From Alphaproteobacteria bacterium HGW-Alphaproteobacteria-7 (GTDB lineage: Bacteria; Pseudomonadota; Alphaproteobacteria; Sphingomonadales; Sphingomonadaceae), in assembly GCA_002842735.1 (NCBI GenBank), contig PHEB01000016.1:1-47559 (forward strand): 47,559 nucleotides of DNA, written 5' to 3'. Made by a program: the position numbers and the translations under genes. A model generated the notes under the pieces. That model was given only the letters and a program-made list of their open reading frames with translations, ran no database searches and was not told the DNA's origin. Below, piece by piece: positions 34,793 to 43,547 of the stretch. Within the stretch, counting starts at the first letter, position 1. Each line of letters starts with the position of its first letter.

Positions 34793-36133
34793 CTATAGCG
34801 GCAAAATCGGCAGCACCAGCGGTTCGCCCGTCAGGCTCTCGGAACCCTCAAGCAAGGCCAGCGCAGCCGACACGTTGGCTTCCTGCCCTTCGTGCGTGAC
34901 CATCGCCACCATCACCTCACCCGCATCATGGCCGCGGCCTTGCTGGATCAGGCTTTCGATCGAAACATTGCCATCCCGCATCGCGGCGGTGATTTCGGCC
35001 AGCACGCCGGGGCGGTCTTTGACCATAAAGCGCAGATAGGTGCGTTCGGTGCGGTGGCCGGGTTCGGCAGGCGGCATGGCGGCAAGCTGCGCCACGGGGA
35101 TCGAGAACGGCGCGCCCACTTCGTCGCGGGCGATGTCGATCAGGTCAGCCGCCACCGCGCTAGCAGTCGGGCCGTCGCCCGCGCCTGCGCCCTGAAACAG
35201 CAGGCGCCCGGAAAAATTGCCCTCTGCCACCACCGCGTTGGTCGCGCCGTCGACCGCGCTCAGGGGGTGGCCCTTGGCGACGAGGCACGGGCGCACGCGC
35301 TGCAGCAGTCGCGGGCCTGCGGGGGTTTCCTCGACATCGGCCTCACCAATCAACCGGATGACGAAACCGAGCGCATCGGCCTGCGCAATATCAGCGGCGC
35401 GCACCTGCGTGATGCCATTGACCCGCACCCCGGCAAAATCGATCCGCGTGCCGAACCCGATCGCGGCAAGGATCGCCAGCTTGTGCGCCGCATCCACCCC
35501 TTCGATATCGAAGGCCGGATCAGCCTCGGCAAAGCCGAGCCGCTGCGCGTCGGCCAGCACGTCAGCGAAATCCGCGCCGGTGCGCTCCATCGTCGACAGG
35601 ATATAATTGCAGGTGCCGTTGAGGATGCCGTAAACCTTGGCCAGCGCATTGGCCGATGTGCCTTCGCGCAGGCCTTTGATAACAGGAATGCCGCCGCCCA
35701 CCGCAGCTTCGAATTTGAGCGGAACGCCCGCGGCCTCGGCAAGCTGCGCCAATTCCAGCCCGTGATGCGCCACCATCGCCTTGTTGGCGGTGACGAGGCC
35801 TTTGCCCCCCGTCAGCGCCGCGCGCGAGCACGCGAGCGCCGGGCCATCCGATCCGCCGACCAGTTCCACCACCACATCCACATCATCGCGCCGCGCCAGC
35901 GCGGTCATGTCGTCTTCCCACGCAAAGCGGGCGATATCGACGCCGCGATCCTTGCTCCGGTCACGCGCGCTGACGGCTACCACCTCGATGGGGCGACCGG
36001 CACGTGCCGCGATCAGCGTGGCGTTGGTATCGAGCAGCCGGATAACGCCCGCGCCCACTGTGCCGAGCCCGGCGATGGCAATGCGCAAAGGCTTGGGTTG
36101 CGGGCAAGCGGTATCGGGCAAGCGGTCCTCCAT
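34793..36133 (-). CDS. hom: Homoserine dehydrogenase
   Basis: Reduces aspartate semialdehyde to homoserine for threonine and methionine synthesis; 446 residues. The NAD(P) fold 'LRIAIAGLGTVGAGVIRLL' is at about residues 15-33. The catalytic region has 'LVTANKAMVAHHG', 'FEAAVGGGIPVIKGLREG', 'GILNGTCNYILSTME' and 'FAEADPAFDIEGVDAAHKLAILA'. A C-terminal ACT domain ('RFMVKDRPGVLAEITAAMRDGNVSIESLIQQ') indicates allosteric feedback, typically by threonine. It has no fused aspartokinase. It ends 6 bp from a strong palindromic element. Confidence 0.97.
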   Translation of the reverse strand: MEDRLPDTACPQPKPLRIAIAGLGTVGAGVIRLLDTNATLIAARAGRPIEVVAVSARDRSKDRGVDIARFAWEDDMTALARRDDVDVVVELVGGSDGPALACSRAALTGGKGLVTANKAMVAHHGLELAQLAEAAGVPLKFEAAVGGGIPVIKGLREGTSANALAKVYGILNGTCNYILSTMERTGADFADVLADAQRLGFAEADPAFDIEGVDAAHKLAILAAIGFGTRIDFAGVRVNGITQVRAADIAQADALGFVIRLIGEADVEETPAGPRLLQRVRPCLVAKGHPLSAVDGATNAVVAEGNFSGRLLFQGAGAGDGPTASAVAADLIDIARDEVGAPFSIPVAQLAAMPPAEPGHRTERTYLRFMVKDRPGVLAEITAAMRDGNVSIESLIQQGRGHDAGEVMVAMVTHEGQEANVSAALALLEGSESLTGEPLVLPILPL

Positions 36134-36199
36134 GATTAACCGGAAACGCCGCTTAACCTGCGTCCGCGCGCGGTCAAGCCGCGAGGTGACTAGGGCAGC

Positions 36200-37084
36200 T
36201 CAGGTAATCCGCCGCTCGCAGGCTCCAAGCTGGCTGATGACAAAGGCATAATCCGCCGCCGCAAGCCGTCGTTCGGCCGGATCCCGCGCGAGGTTGGTGC
36301 TGCTCGGCAATTGCGCAGGCAGGGCGCAGGCGAGGCGATACCAGCGCAGCGTTTCAGGCGCGGGAGGGCGCGCCGCCGCATCGATGATTTCGCCCCAAGA
36401 CACGCCCCACTGCACCTGCTGGCCCGGACGGCGCAGGATGGTGAGCGATACCGGCGAGCGGCTCTCGGTGGCGAGGAAGATCTGCGTCTCCGATTCGCCG
36501 GTCAGGGTGCCGGCCACCGCCAGCGCATCGCTGATCCCGGTGATTCGCGGGACTGGATCGGCGGCGTAAAGCTCGGTCAGGATCGGGCGCAGTCGGGCCT
36601 CCAGTTCGGGCGTGTAGTCCAATTGCGCCTGCGGGCCGACCAGCCGCACTTCGCCTGGCCGCCCCGGCACCGGGTCGGCAAACAGCACCATTTCGCGGTT
36701 CTTGAGTTTGGGCACCTTGCCCTTTGCGTCGAGCGGCACGTCAACCAGATAGGCCAGCGCCGACCCGGCACCGCTGCGCCCGGCGATCACCGCCAACGTG
36801 TTTGCTTCAATAAAAAGCCGCGCGAATCCCGGTGCCAGACCGGGTGCACGTTCAGGCTTGAGCGTGGTCTGGCGGCGAATCTGGACGCGAATAACCAGGT
36901 CAGCCGCGTCCGAAAGTGTCGCCAAATCGGCATAAGTCGGACTATTTATTGCTATTGGCGCAACCGCGCTTGCACCCTGCGCATGGGCCGCGCCGGGTAC
37001 CATCGCAAGGCCGGCTGCGGCCCAAGCAAATGCCCTTAGAGGGCTGAAAAATTGTGTTAAATTACCGTTAACATAGTGGTTCAT
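36200..37084 (-). CDS. Unknown secreted protein
   Basis: A 294-residue exported protein; family not recognised. The signal 'PLRAFAWAAAGLAMVPGAAHAQG' has a clear AHA-Q cleavage site at about residue 35. The mature part begins 'INSPTYADLATLSDAADLVIRVQIRRQ' and has a central beta-rich block ('YLVDVPLDAKGKVPKLKNREMVLFAD', 'VRLVGPQAQLDYTPEL'). A later stretch is 'VSWGEIIDAAARPPAPETLRWYRLACALP', and the C-terminus is 'YAFVISQLGACERRIT' with paired cysteines. I chose ATG 37084, which has GGA about 8 nt upstream; ATG 37096 is possible and longer frames are not credible. It lies upstream of hom on the same strand, 66 nt apart, and divergent from tonB. Confidence 0.75.
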   Translation of the reverse strand: MNHYVNGNLTQFFSPLRAFAWAAAGLAMVPGAAHAQGASAVAPIAINSPTYADLATLSDAADLVIRVQIRRQTTLKPERAPGLAPGFARLFIEANTLAVIAGRSGAGSALAYLVDVPLDAKGKVPKLKNREMVLFADPVPGRPGEVRLVGPQAQLDYTPELEARLRPILTELYAADPVPRITGISDALAVAGTLTGESETQIFLATESRSPVSLTILRRPGQQVQWGVSWGEIIDAAARPPAPETLRWYRLACALPAQLPSSTNLARDPAERRLAAADYAFVISQLGACERRIT

Positions 37085-37454
37085 GGTGGCATCCATTGAT
37101 CGGCTTTGAACCGGCATTCTAGCAGTCCCGGTTGGACATTGCTTGCAGTGAATTGGCGCTGAACCGCAAAAGCGTTTGATCGACTGGGGGATGCTCGTTA
37201 AAGCCCTGAGTGCTGACCATGTGGGATTGGGGACATTGCCACACGGACAGCTCAGGTTGCGTTTTGGGCGATTGCGTTCAGGGCGTGCCAGTCGGGAGAG
37301 GTTTGGGCGATGCGCGAAATTGGCGATTGCTCTTTCTGTTACTTCCGGCATGGGAGGACCAAAATAATCGGGATCTGCTCACTGGCCTGATTGGCCGGAG
37401 AGTGGGGAGTGTGCCGATCACATGATCGGCGAGCAATTGGAGAGAAAGCGCTGG
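37085..37454. other. Intergenic region between the secreted protein and tonB
   Basis: About 370 bp with no convincing gene. It must hold two divergent promoters. Read leftward, TAGAAT near 37120 could be a -10 box but has no good -35. Towards tonB it contains the dyad at 37413-37430. I see no Fur-box match that I would defend. Confidence 0.5.
37413..37430 (+). promoter_or_regulatory. Inverted repeat at the tonB 5' end
   Basis: GCCGATCA-CA-TGATCGGC, 8-bp perfect arms with a 2-bp centre, 25-42 bp before the tonB start. The short centre fits a protein-binding dyad better than an RNA hairpin. The regulator is unknown. Confidence 0.45.
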
Positions 37455-38126
37455 ATGTCCTACGCTGACCAACAACAAGGATTGACCGGCCCCAAGCTTG
37501 TCGCAATGATAATCGCGCTCGCGATTGTCGGTGGCGTCGGGGCTGGTATGGTGATCTTTCTTGCCGTCGACGCGGTCAAGGAGATAGTCGAACGCGTCAC
37601 CACCGTGAACGTTGAGGAAGAGCCGCCACCACCTGAGGATGAGCCGCCGCCACCCGAAGATATTCCGGAGCCAACGTCGCCGCCACCGCCTGTGGCGCCG
37701 CCGCCGATGATCAATATTGCGCCGAATCCGCCGCGGATTGAAACGATACCGATTCCGCCGCCGCCGCAGCCGACCAATGTCCGGCCAAGCGTGGTAGAGG
37801 CACCTCCGGGGCCGCCGGCCCCGCCGTCGAAGGCGCGCGGTGCCCGCACCAAGAACGAACGTAGCTGGGCTGCCCGCATTCAGGAAAACTATCCGCCCCG
37901 CGCTTTGCGGGAAGAGGTTGAAGGCACTGTGGGCGTGCGTGTGACTGTCACCGTTGAGGGTCGCGCGACAGGCTGTTCGGTAACTGCGTCAAGCGGGTCG
38001 AGCATTCTGGATCAGGCCGCCTGCACCGGGATGGAGCGTTACGCACGCTTCGAGCCTGCGCTGAATGATGCCGGCGACCCGACCACGGGCAGCTATTCGA
38101 CTCGCATTACCTATCGTTTGAACTGA
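37455..38126 (+). CDS. tonB: TonB energy-transducing protein
   Basis: Periplasm-spanning protein that carries energy from ExbB/ExbD to outer-membrane TonB-dependent receptors; 223 residues. The N-terminal helix 'LVAMIIALAIVGGVGAGMVIFLAV' anchors it in the inner membrane. A Pro/Glu-rich spacer ('EEEPPPPEDEPPPPEDIPEP', then 'PPPPVAPPP' and 'IPIPPPPQP') crosses the periplasm. The C-terminal TonB domain follows: 'ENYPPRALREEVEGTVGVRVTV', 'GRATGCSVTASSGSSILDQAAC', 'RYARFEPALNDAG' and 'STRITYRLN'. I chose ATG 37455 ('MSYADQQQG'), the usual sphingomonad-like start; ATG 37422 adds 11 residues. It leads the tonB-exbB-exbD-exbD operon. Confidence 0.92.
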   Translation: MSYADQQQGLTGPKLVAMIIALAIVGGVGAGMVIFLAVDAVKEIVERVTTVNVEEEPPPPEDEPPPPEDIPEPTSPPPPVAPPPMINIAPNPPRIETIPIPPPPQPTNVRPSVVEAPPGPPAPPSKARGARTKNERSWAARIQENYPPRALREEVEGTVGVRVTVTVEGRATGCSVTASSGSSILDQAACTGMERYARFEPALNDAGDPTTGSYSTRITYRLN

Positions 38127-38192
38127 CGGACAATCCGGCTGGCGGCACCACCGCTTGCCACTGGAACAATTCTTTCAAGAGGACTTTTCGCA

Positions 38193-38960
38193 ATGAACCT
38201 TACCCTTCTCGCCGCGGCCGCCGCCCAAGCAGCGCCTGAAAACAAGTTCGGCTTCGTCGAAGCCATGCAGCAGGGCGGCCCGGTCGCCTGGTCTATCCTG
38301 ACGGTTCTGGTGATCATGAGTGTCGGCTCGTTCTATATTCTGTTCACCAAGCTGTTCGAGCAGAGCAAGATCATGCGGCAATACAAATCAGTGCAATCCG
38401 GTTTCTGGCGTGCTGCCACCCTCAAGGAAGGTGCGGCCAAGCTGGAAAAGAACAGTGCGTGGCGCCAGGTTGCCGATGACGCGATCAAGGCGCAGGAAGA
38501 ACATGGCAAGATGACCGACAACCTCGAATCGCATGATTACATGCATGGTTCGCTGCAGCGTTCGGAAGATTCGATCAACGCTGTGCTCGCGGGCGGCCTG
38601 CCGTTCCTTGCATCGGTTGGTGCGACCGCGCCGTTCGTTGGTCTGCTCGGCACCGTGATCGGGATTTACCGCGCACTCATCAACATCGGGATCGCAGGGT
38701 CGGCCTCGATCGACAAGGTCGCTGGCCCGGTCGGTGAAGCGCTGATCATGACCGCGATCGGCCTGCTGGTCGCTGTGCCTGCGGTGCTTGCTTTCAACTG
38801 GCTGCAGTCGCGCAACCGTCGTATTGGCGAACTGCTGAGCAGCTTCTCGACCGACATTCTGGCCTTCATCAACTCGAACGGCGCGGTGAAGCCGGCGGTA
38901 ACCGCTGCTCCGGCGGCCAAGCCTGTTGCCAAGCCTGTCGCGTCGGGCACCAAGGCCTGA
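38193..38960 (+). CDS. exbB: ExbB proton-channel subunit (MotA/TolQ/ExbB family)
   Basis: Inner-membrane proton channel that powers TonB; 255 residues. A short signal-like N-terminus ('MNLTLLAAAAAQAAPENK') precedes TM1 'VAWSILTVLVIMSVGSFYILF'. The cytoplasmic loop carries 'QRSEDSINAVLAGGLPFLASVGATAPFVGLLGTVIGIY' including TM2, and TM3 is 'MTAIGLLVAVPAVLAFNWLQ'. These are the diagnostic MotA/TolQ/ExbB blocks. The C-terminal tail is Ala/Lys/Pro-rich ('APAAKPVAKPVASG'). An AAGAGGA ribosome site precedes the ATG. Confidence 0.95.
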   Translation: MNLTLLAAAAAQAAPENKFGFVEAMQQGGPVAWSILTVLVIMSVGSFYILFTKLFEQSKIMRQYKSVQSGFWRAATLKEGAAKLEKNSAWRQVADDAIKAQEEHGKMTDNLESHDYMHGSLQRSEDSINAVLAGGLPFLASVGATAPFVGLLGTVIGIYRALINIGIAGSASIDKVAGPVGEALIMTAIGLLVAVPAVLAFNWLQSRNRRIGELLSSFSTDILAFINSNGAVKPAVTAAPAAKPVAKPVASGTKA

Positions 38961-39091
38961 TTGCCATTGTCGCAAACCGGCGGGGGTGCCTTTGCAGGTG
39001 CTCCCGTCACTTTACCGGGCGGGGCTTCTGACCAGAACCGCCGCCAGTTCGTAATCTTCAAGTCAATATTTTGACAGGCTAGGAATTCACA

Positions 39092-39622
39092 ATGGCGATT
39101 TCGACGGGAGGCGGGGGCGATACCCCAATGTCCGACATCAACACCACGCCGCTGGTGGACGTGATGCTGGTGCTCCTGATCATCTTCCTCATCGCGGTTC
39201 CGGTGGCGATCCAGACGATCGAAAAGCTGGAAATCCCGGTGTTCGAATCGATCGAATCGAAGGACAAGGTTGAAAACCTGCTCCTCACCGTCAGCACCAC
39301 CGACGCTGCCGGCCGCAGTGCCGGGGAACCGGGCTTTAACGGTGCCTCGCGTGAGGGTGACTGCCGGGTTTATTTCAACAACATCACCCCGGTTTCGTCC
39401 GAGGAATTGCAGAAGATGGCGTTCGACCGCCTCGATGCAATCGTCAAGCGGGCGGGGGGGCCTGAAGCCCTGATGGCAAACCCCGATCAGATTCCGCAGG
39501 TGCATATCCGCGGTGACGTAAACGCACCGTGGAAATGCGTGGCGGGCGCGATATACAACATTCAAATGGCTGGCTATCCGATCGTCGGGTTCATCTCGAA
39601 CCCGGTCGAACCGGGTATCTGA
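39092..39622 (+). CDS. exbD: ExbD-family biopolymer transport protein, first copy (enlarged)
   Basis: Single-helix partner of ExbB; 176 residues, about 35 more than usual. The start shows the conserved 'PMSDINTTPLVDVMLVLLIIFLIAVPV', with the essential Asp in 'LVDVMLV' lying in the membrane helix. The periplasmic domain includes an extra segment, 'SAGEPGFNGASREGDCRVYFN', with a lone Cys. It ends 'DVNAPWKCVAGAIYNIQMAGY', so two cysteines could pair. It follows exbB by 131 nt and precedes a second exbD. Confidence 0.92.
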   Translation: MAISTGGGGDTPMSDINTTPLVDVMLVLLIIFLIAVPVAIQTIEKLEIPVFESIESKDKVENLLLTVSTTDAAGRSAGEPGFNGASREGDCRVYFNNITPVSSEELQKMAFDRLDAIVKRAGGPEALMANPDQIPQVHIRGDVNAPWKCVAGAIYNIQMAGYPIVGFISNPVEPGI

Positions 39623-39651
39623 TCCGTCAAGCAATCTAAGGAGTAACTGCC

Positions 39652-40083
39652 ATGGGGATGTCCGGAGGTAAGCTCGACGGCGAACCGATGCTCGACATGA
39701 ACATGACGCCGCTGATCGACGTTCTGCTCGTTCTGCTGATCATGTTCATCATTACAATTCCGGTGGCGACCCACTCGGTCGACATCGATCTGCCGCAGCC
39801 GGATCCCAATCCGCCGCCAGTGCTGATCGAACCGGTCAAGAACAAGCTGGTGTTGACCCCGCAGGATCAGATCCTGTGGAACGGTACGGCGATCACCGAA
39901 GGCCAGCTGCGCACCATCCTTGCTGAATCCATCAAGATGACGCCCGAGCCCGAACTGCAGTTTGAGCCTGAGGCGCTGGCCAGCTACAGCCTGTCGGCGC
40001 GTGTCTTGCAGGATATCAAGGTGTCGGGCGTGACCAAATTCGGGTTTGTCGGCAACGACAAGTATCGCGAATTCGGCAAGTAA
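39652..40083 (+). CDS. exbD: ExbD-family biopolymer transport protein, second copy
   Basis: A normal-length ExbD of 143 residues. It has 'PMLDMNMTPLIDVLLVLLIMFIITIPVATHSVDIDLP', with the essential Asp in 'LIDVLLV'. The periplasmic domain ends 'SARVLQDIKVSGVTKFGFVGN'. An AAGGAG ribosome site precedes the ATG. Two exbD genes after one exbB are known in some TonB systems such as Xanthomonas, where the extra copy supports particular receptors. Here the copies differ clearly in their periplasmic parts. Confidence 0.93.
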   Translation: MGMSGGKLDGEPMLDMNMTPLIDVLLVLLIMFIITIPVATHSVDIDLPQPDPNPPPVLIEPVKNKLVLTPQDQILWNGTAITEGQLRTILAESIKMTPEPELQFEPEALASYSLSARVLQDIKVSGVTKFGFVGNDKYREFGK

Positions 40084-40132
40084 GTTTGCCCGGTCTAGGG
40101 GTGCCTTAGGGTGCCCCTAGGGGTGGCTTAGA

Positions 40133-40164
40133 GGGGCGCTGCGAGGGATCGCGGCGCCCTTTTT
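40133..40164 (+). terminator. Rho-independent terminator of the tonB-exb operon
   Basis: The stem GGGCGC-TGCGA pairs with TCGCG-GCGCCC around a GGGA loop and is followed by TTTTT (40160-40164). It lies 50 bp after exbD and just ahead of parS. Confidence 0.85.
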
Positions 40165-40180
40165 GCGTCACTCAGGCCAA

Positions 40181-40196
40181 TGTTTCACGTGAAACA
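40181..40196. other. parS centromere site
   Basis: TGTTTCACGTGAAACA is an exact match to the bacterial parS consensus bound by ParB. The palindrome extends one more base each side (A40180, T40197). It lies in an intergenic gap between a terminator and the convergent helicase gene. parS sites cluster near the chromosome origin and nucleate ParB loading. Confidence 0.95.
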
Positions 40197-40217
40197 TTTG
40201 TAGAGCAATGGTGCCAA

Positions 40218-42719
40218 TCAATCCCCCTCAACCGGCAAATCAGGCCGCATCGCCGCCGCGATCAACCCCTCGGCCTCAAGCAGCAATTCATCATCCACCG
40301 CGCCTTGCGGCACCGCCTCGCGCCCGATCATGGTCATTACCGGAACCGCCAGCGGCGACACCCGGTCAAGCGTGACATGCAACAGTTCACGCTGTGATCG
40401 TTCGAGCAAATCCGCCAACCGCCCCACGTCCGTCATCCGCGCCCGCGCATCGGCCCAAGCCGCCTCGATCAGCACGTGATCAGGCTCGTATTTTCGCAGC
40501 ACATCGTAGATCAGATCGGTCGAGAAGGTCACTTGCTTGCCGGTCTTCCTCGTGCCCGGATGCTGGCGCTCGATCAGCCCGCTGATCACCGCCACCTCGC
40601 GGAAAGCGCGGCGCAACAGATGGCTTTCGGTGACCCATTGGGTGAATTCATCGGTCAGAATATCGGGCGATAACAGCGGTGCAGGGTCCGTGATCGGCCT
40701 CAGCCCCCACACCGCCAGACAGTAATCATTGGCGACAAACCCGCCCGGCAATAGCCCGCGATCCTCCATCCGCCGGGTGATCAGCATCCCCAGTGACTGG
40801 TTCGCGTTCCAGCCCTCAAACGTATAATAGGCGGTGTAATGCTTGCCCGCGTGGGGGAAGCTTTCGACCAGCAATTCGCCCGGTGCGGGCAGGCGGCTGC
40901 GGACATCCTGCATCTCCAGCCATTCGCGCACATCATCGGGAAACCGCCCCCAGCCCGCGCGGTCAGCCAGCATCGCCTGCACCCGCGAAGCCAGATGCGT
41001 GGTCAGCGGCAGACGCAGCCCGCCATAGGATGGAATAGTCGCGCTTATCTTGGCTGCGCGCACCACCACGTCCATGTCCTTGAGGCTCTCCACCTCAAGG
41101 CTCATCCCCGCAAAGAAGAAGGTATCGCCAGGGGAAAGCTGCGCGGCAAAGCGCTCCTCGACCTTACCCAAGCTGCGCCCGTTTTTAAAGCGCACAGTGA
41201 GCATTTCTGAATCGACGATGATCCCGGCATTCATCCGGTGGCGCTGCGCCTGATTGGGGTGAGCAAGCCGCCACACGCCCGATTTGTCGCGCACAATCCG
41301 CTGGAACCGGTCATAGGCTTTGAGCGCATAACCGCCGTTCGAAACAAACTGCAGCACCTGTTGAAACGTCGCCTCATTCAGCCAGCTATAGGCGAGTGCG
41401 GAGCGAACCTCAGCCAGCAACGCGCCCTCATCGAACGGCCCCGCGCAGGCGCAAGCCATGATGTGCTGGGCGAGCACGTCGAGCCCACCGGGGCGGAATG
41501 CCTCACCATCGCGCTGCCCCTGATCGACCGCGTCCTTGGCCGCCATCGCTTCGAGAAATTCGAACCGGTTGCCCGGCACCAGCACCGCGCGGCTCGGCGT
41601 ATCGAGCCGGTGGCCCGCGCGCCCGATCCGCTGGAGCAGGCGCGATGAACCCTTGGGCGCGCCCATCTGCACCACCAGATCAATATCGCCCCAGTCGATC
41701 CCCAGATCGAGGCTGGCGGTGCATACCAGCGCGCGCAATTTGCCGCGCGCCATAGCCTCTTCAACCCTGCGCCGCGCCTCGGTGGACAGGCTGCCGTGGT
41801 GGATGCCGATGGGCAGGTGATCGGCGTTCTCCTCCCACAAACACTGGAAGATGAACTCCGCCAGAAACCGCGTATTGGTGAACACCAGCGTCGTGCGATT
41901 GGCCTTTATGGCTTCGTAAAGCTGCGGCACCGCCCAGCGCCCGGCGTGCCCGCCCCACGGCACACGTTCTTCGACGGGGAGCAGGATTTCCACCTCTGGC
42001 GCAGCGCCATCCTCGCCCAGCACCAGATCAGCCGCTGCGATTGCGCCCTCTGCGCCCGCCGACTGGGGCGCGAGCCATTCCTGAAAGGCGCGCGGGTTGG
42101 CCAGCGTCGCTGACAGCGCGGCGCGCTGCGCCCGCGGGGCGAGCGCGTGCAATCGCGCAAGGCTGAGCGCCAGCAGATCGCCGCGCTTGTCCGTGGCAAA
42201 GGCGTGGACTTCGTCGATCACGATCCGCCGCAGCCCCGCGAACAGATCGGCGCTTTCGGGATAGGACAGCAGCAGCGACAGGCTTTCGGGCGTGGTCAGC
42301 AACACGTGCGGCGGGCGTTCCCGCTGGCGCTTCTTGCGGTTCGATGGGGTATCGCCGCTGCGGGTTTCAACCCGGATGGGCAGGCCAATGTCCTCGATCG
42401 GGGTGAGCAGATTGCGCTTAACATCCTGCGCCAACGCCTTCAGCGGTGAGACGTAGAGCGTGTGGAGACCATCGCCCGGCACCGCGCCTGCAGAGGGGGC
42501 AAAGTCGCACAAAGTCGGCAGGAACCCGGCGAGTGTCTTGCCCGCGCCCGTATCGGCCACCAGCAGCGCGTCGCGACCCGCGCGGGCCTTTGCCAGCATC
42601 TCCACCTGATGCCGCCGCACCCGCCATTCACGCGCAGCGAACCACGCGGCGATTTGTGGCGGGATGGGCGCGGCGGGATCGGTCGGGGTCACGTCATTCG
42701 AAGTCGGAATCGCCTTCAT
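40218..42719 (-). CDS. Lhr-like DEXH-box helicase (ligase-associated DNA-repair type)
   Basis: An 833-residue superfamily 2 helicase resembling the Lhr-core helicases associated with bacterial DNA ligase/exonuclease repair operons. Motifs: Walker A 'ADTGAGKTLAGFL', 'YVSPLKALAQD', 'TTPESLSLLLS', DEVH box 'IVIDEVHAF', 'ALSATLANP', 'VFTNTRFLAEF' and motif VI 'LLQRIGRAGHRL'. The C-terminal half carries the winged-helix and Lhr-specific domain ('SEMLTVRFKNGRSLGKVEE', 'GDTFFFAGMSLEVE'). The partner ATP-dependent ligase and MPP/exonuclease genes are not in this window. ATG 42719 overlaps the DUF2059 gene by 26 nt; a GTG at 42692 would avoid the overlap. Confidence 0.9.
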   Translation of the reverse strand: MKAIPTSNDVTPTDPAAPIPPQIAAWFAAREWRVRRHQVEMLAKARAGRDALLVADTGAGKTLAGFLPTLCDFAPSAGAVPGDGLHTLYVSPLKALAQDVKRNLLTPIEDIGLPIRVETRSGDTPSNRKKRQRERPPHVLLTTPESLSLLLSYPESADLFAGLRRIVIDEVHAFATDKRGDLLALSLARLHALAPRAQRAALSATLANPRAFQEWLAPQSAGAEGAIAAADLVLGEDGAAPEVEILLPVEERVPWGGHAGRWAVPQLYEAIKANRTTLVFTNTRFLAEFIFQCLWEENADHLPIGIHHGSLSTEARRRVEEAMARGKLRALVCTASLDLGIDWGDIDLVVQMGAPKGSSRLLQRIGRAGHRLDTPSRAVLVPGNRFEFLEAMAAKDAVDQGQRDGEAFRPGGLDVLAQHIMACACAGPFDEGALLAEVRSALAYSWLNEATFQQVLQFVSNGGYALKAYDRFQRIVRDKSGVWRLAHPNQAQRHRMNAGIIVDSEMLTVRFKNGRSLGKVEERFAAQLSPGDTFFFAGMSLEVESLKDMDVVVRAAKISATIPSYGGLRLPLTTHLASRVQAMLADRAGWGRFPDDVREWLEMQDVRSRLPAPGELLVESFPHAGKHYTAYYTFEGWNANQSLGMLITRRMEDRGLLPGGFVANDYCLAVWGLRPITDPAPLLSPDILTDEFTQWVTESHLLRRAFREVAVISGLIERQHPGTRKTGKQVTFSTDLIYDVLRKYEPDHVLIEAAWADARARMTDVGRLADLLERSQRELLHVTLDRVSPLAVPVMTMIGREAVPQGAVDDELLLEAEGLIAAAMRPDLPVEGD

Positions 42720-43524
42720 CGAGGTTCAGATTGGTCTCGATGTCCTCGACGCTGTAGCCGGTCATTTCCGCCACCCGCGCGCGCTCTTCGGGCGAAAGAT
42801 CGGCAAAGCTGCGCACCGTCGGAAGGTCGGCCACGCTTTCGGCCATGCGTGCTTCCATATCGCCCATCATCCCCATCAGCGCGGGCATGGCGTCCATGCT
42901 GGCGGCCATGATGCGCGGATCGCTCGCCATCAGGAAGCTTTCGCGCGCATATTTCGCGCCGGCCGGGGTGGAAAAGAATGCGTCAATCTCCACAAGGTCG
43001 CTGTCGGAAAACCGGATCGCATAAAGCTCGGCCATCGCCTTGCGCATCCCCGGCTCCATCAGGGTCATCACATCCTTCATCATCGCCGGGATTATCGCCA
43101 TTTCGCGTTGTTGGCGTTCGGCCCATGCCGGGTCGAACAGGCTGGCTAGCTCTGCCGCCTGATCCTCGCCAAGATCGAGTGCATAGGGCGGGAGCCCGAT
43201 CTGCCTTGCCAGCGCAGTGGTCGCGCCATCGGGCGCTGCGGCCATCATCGGGCCCATCACGCCATTGTACACCTTGTCCATCATCTCGGCCATGGTGCCT
43301 TCGGGAATGACCTTGGCGATCAACTGCTCGGCGGCGGGAAGCCGCGCTTGCTGTTCGGCGGTCAGCGGTTCGGCGGTGAACATCGCGCTGAACATATCGG
43401 ACATCGCGGCCAGTTGATCGGCGTCGCTTGGCGCGGCGGGAGCGGCATCCTGCGCAGCGAGCGCGGGCGTTGCGACAAGCAGGGCCAAGCCTGCGGCGGC
43501 GGTGGTCAGCGAACGCATAATCAT
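42694..43524 (-). CDS. Secreted DUF2059 protein
   Basis: A 276-residue exported protein with a clean signal 'RSLTTAAAGLALLVATPALAAQD'. The mature part is helical and Met-rich ('AAMSDMFSAMFTAEPLTAEQQ', 'MMDKVYNGVMGPMMAA'). The C-terminal half has the DUF2059 pattern 'IPAMMKDVMTLMEPGMRKAMAELYAIRFSDSDLVEIDAFFSTPAGAKY'. The final residues are very acidic. Function is unknown. It lies between the phosphomannomutase-type gene and the helicase on the same strand, with a 26-nt overlap into the helicase frame. Confidence 0.82.
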   Translation of the reverse strand: MIMRSLTTAAAGLALLVATPALAAQDAAPAAPSDADQLAAMSDMFSAMFTAEPLTAEQQARLPAAEQLIAKVIPEGTMAEMMDKVYNGVMGPMMAAAPDGATTALARQIGLPPYALDLGEDQAAELASLFDPAWAERQQREMAIIPAMMKDVMTLMEPGMRKAMAELYAIRFSDSDLVEIDAFFSTPAGAKYARESFLMASDPRIMAASMDAMPALMGMMGDMEARMAESVADLPTVRSFADLSPEERARVAEMTGYSVEDIETNLNLDEGDSDFE

Positions 43525-43547
43525 TTAATCTCCCGTGTTTCGGCGCG

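Noticed and set aside
34892..36139. 415-codon open frame on the plus strand opposite hom
   Set aside because: It is the antisense of a clear homoserine dehydrogenase; the product is Arg/His-rich without recognisable motifs, as expected for a high-GC shadow frame.
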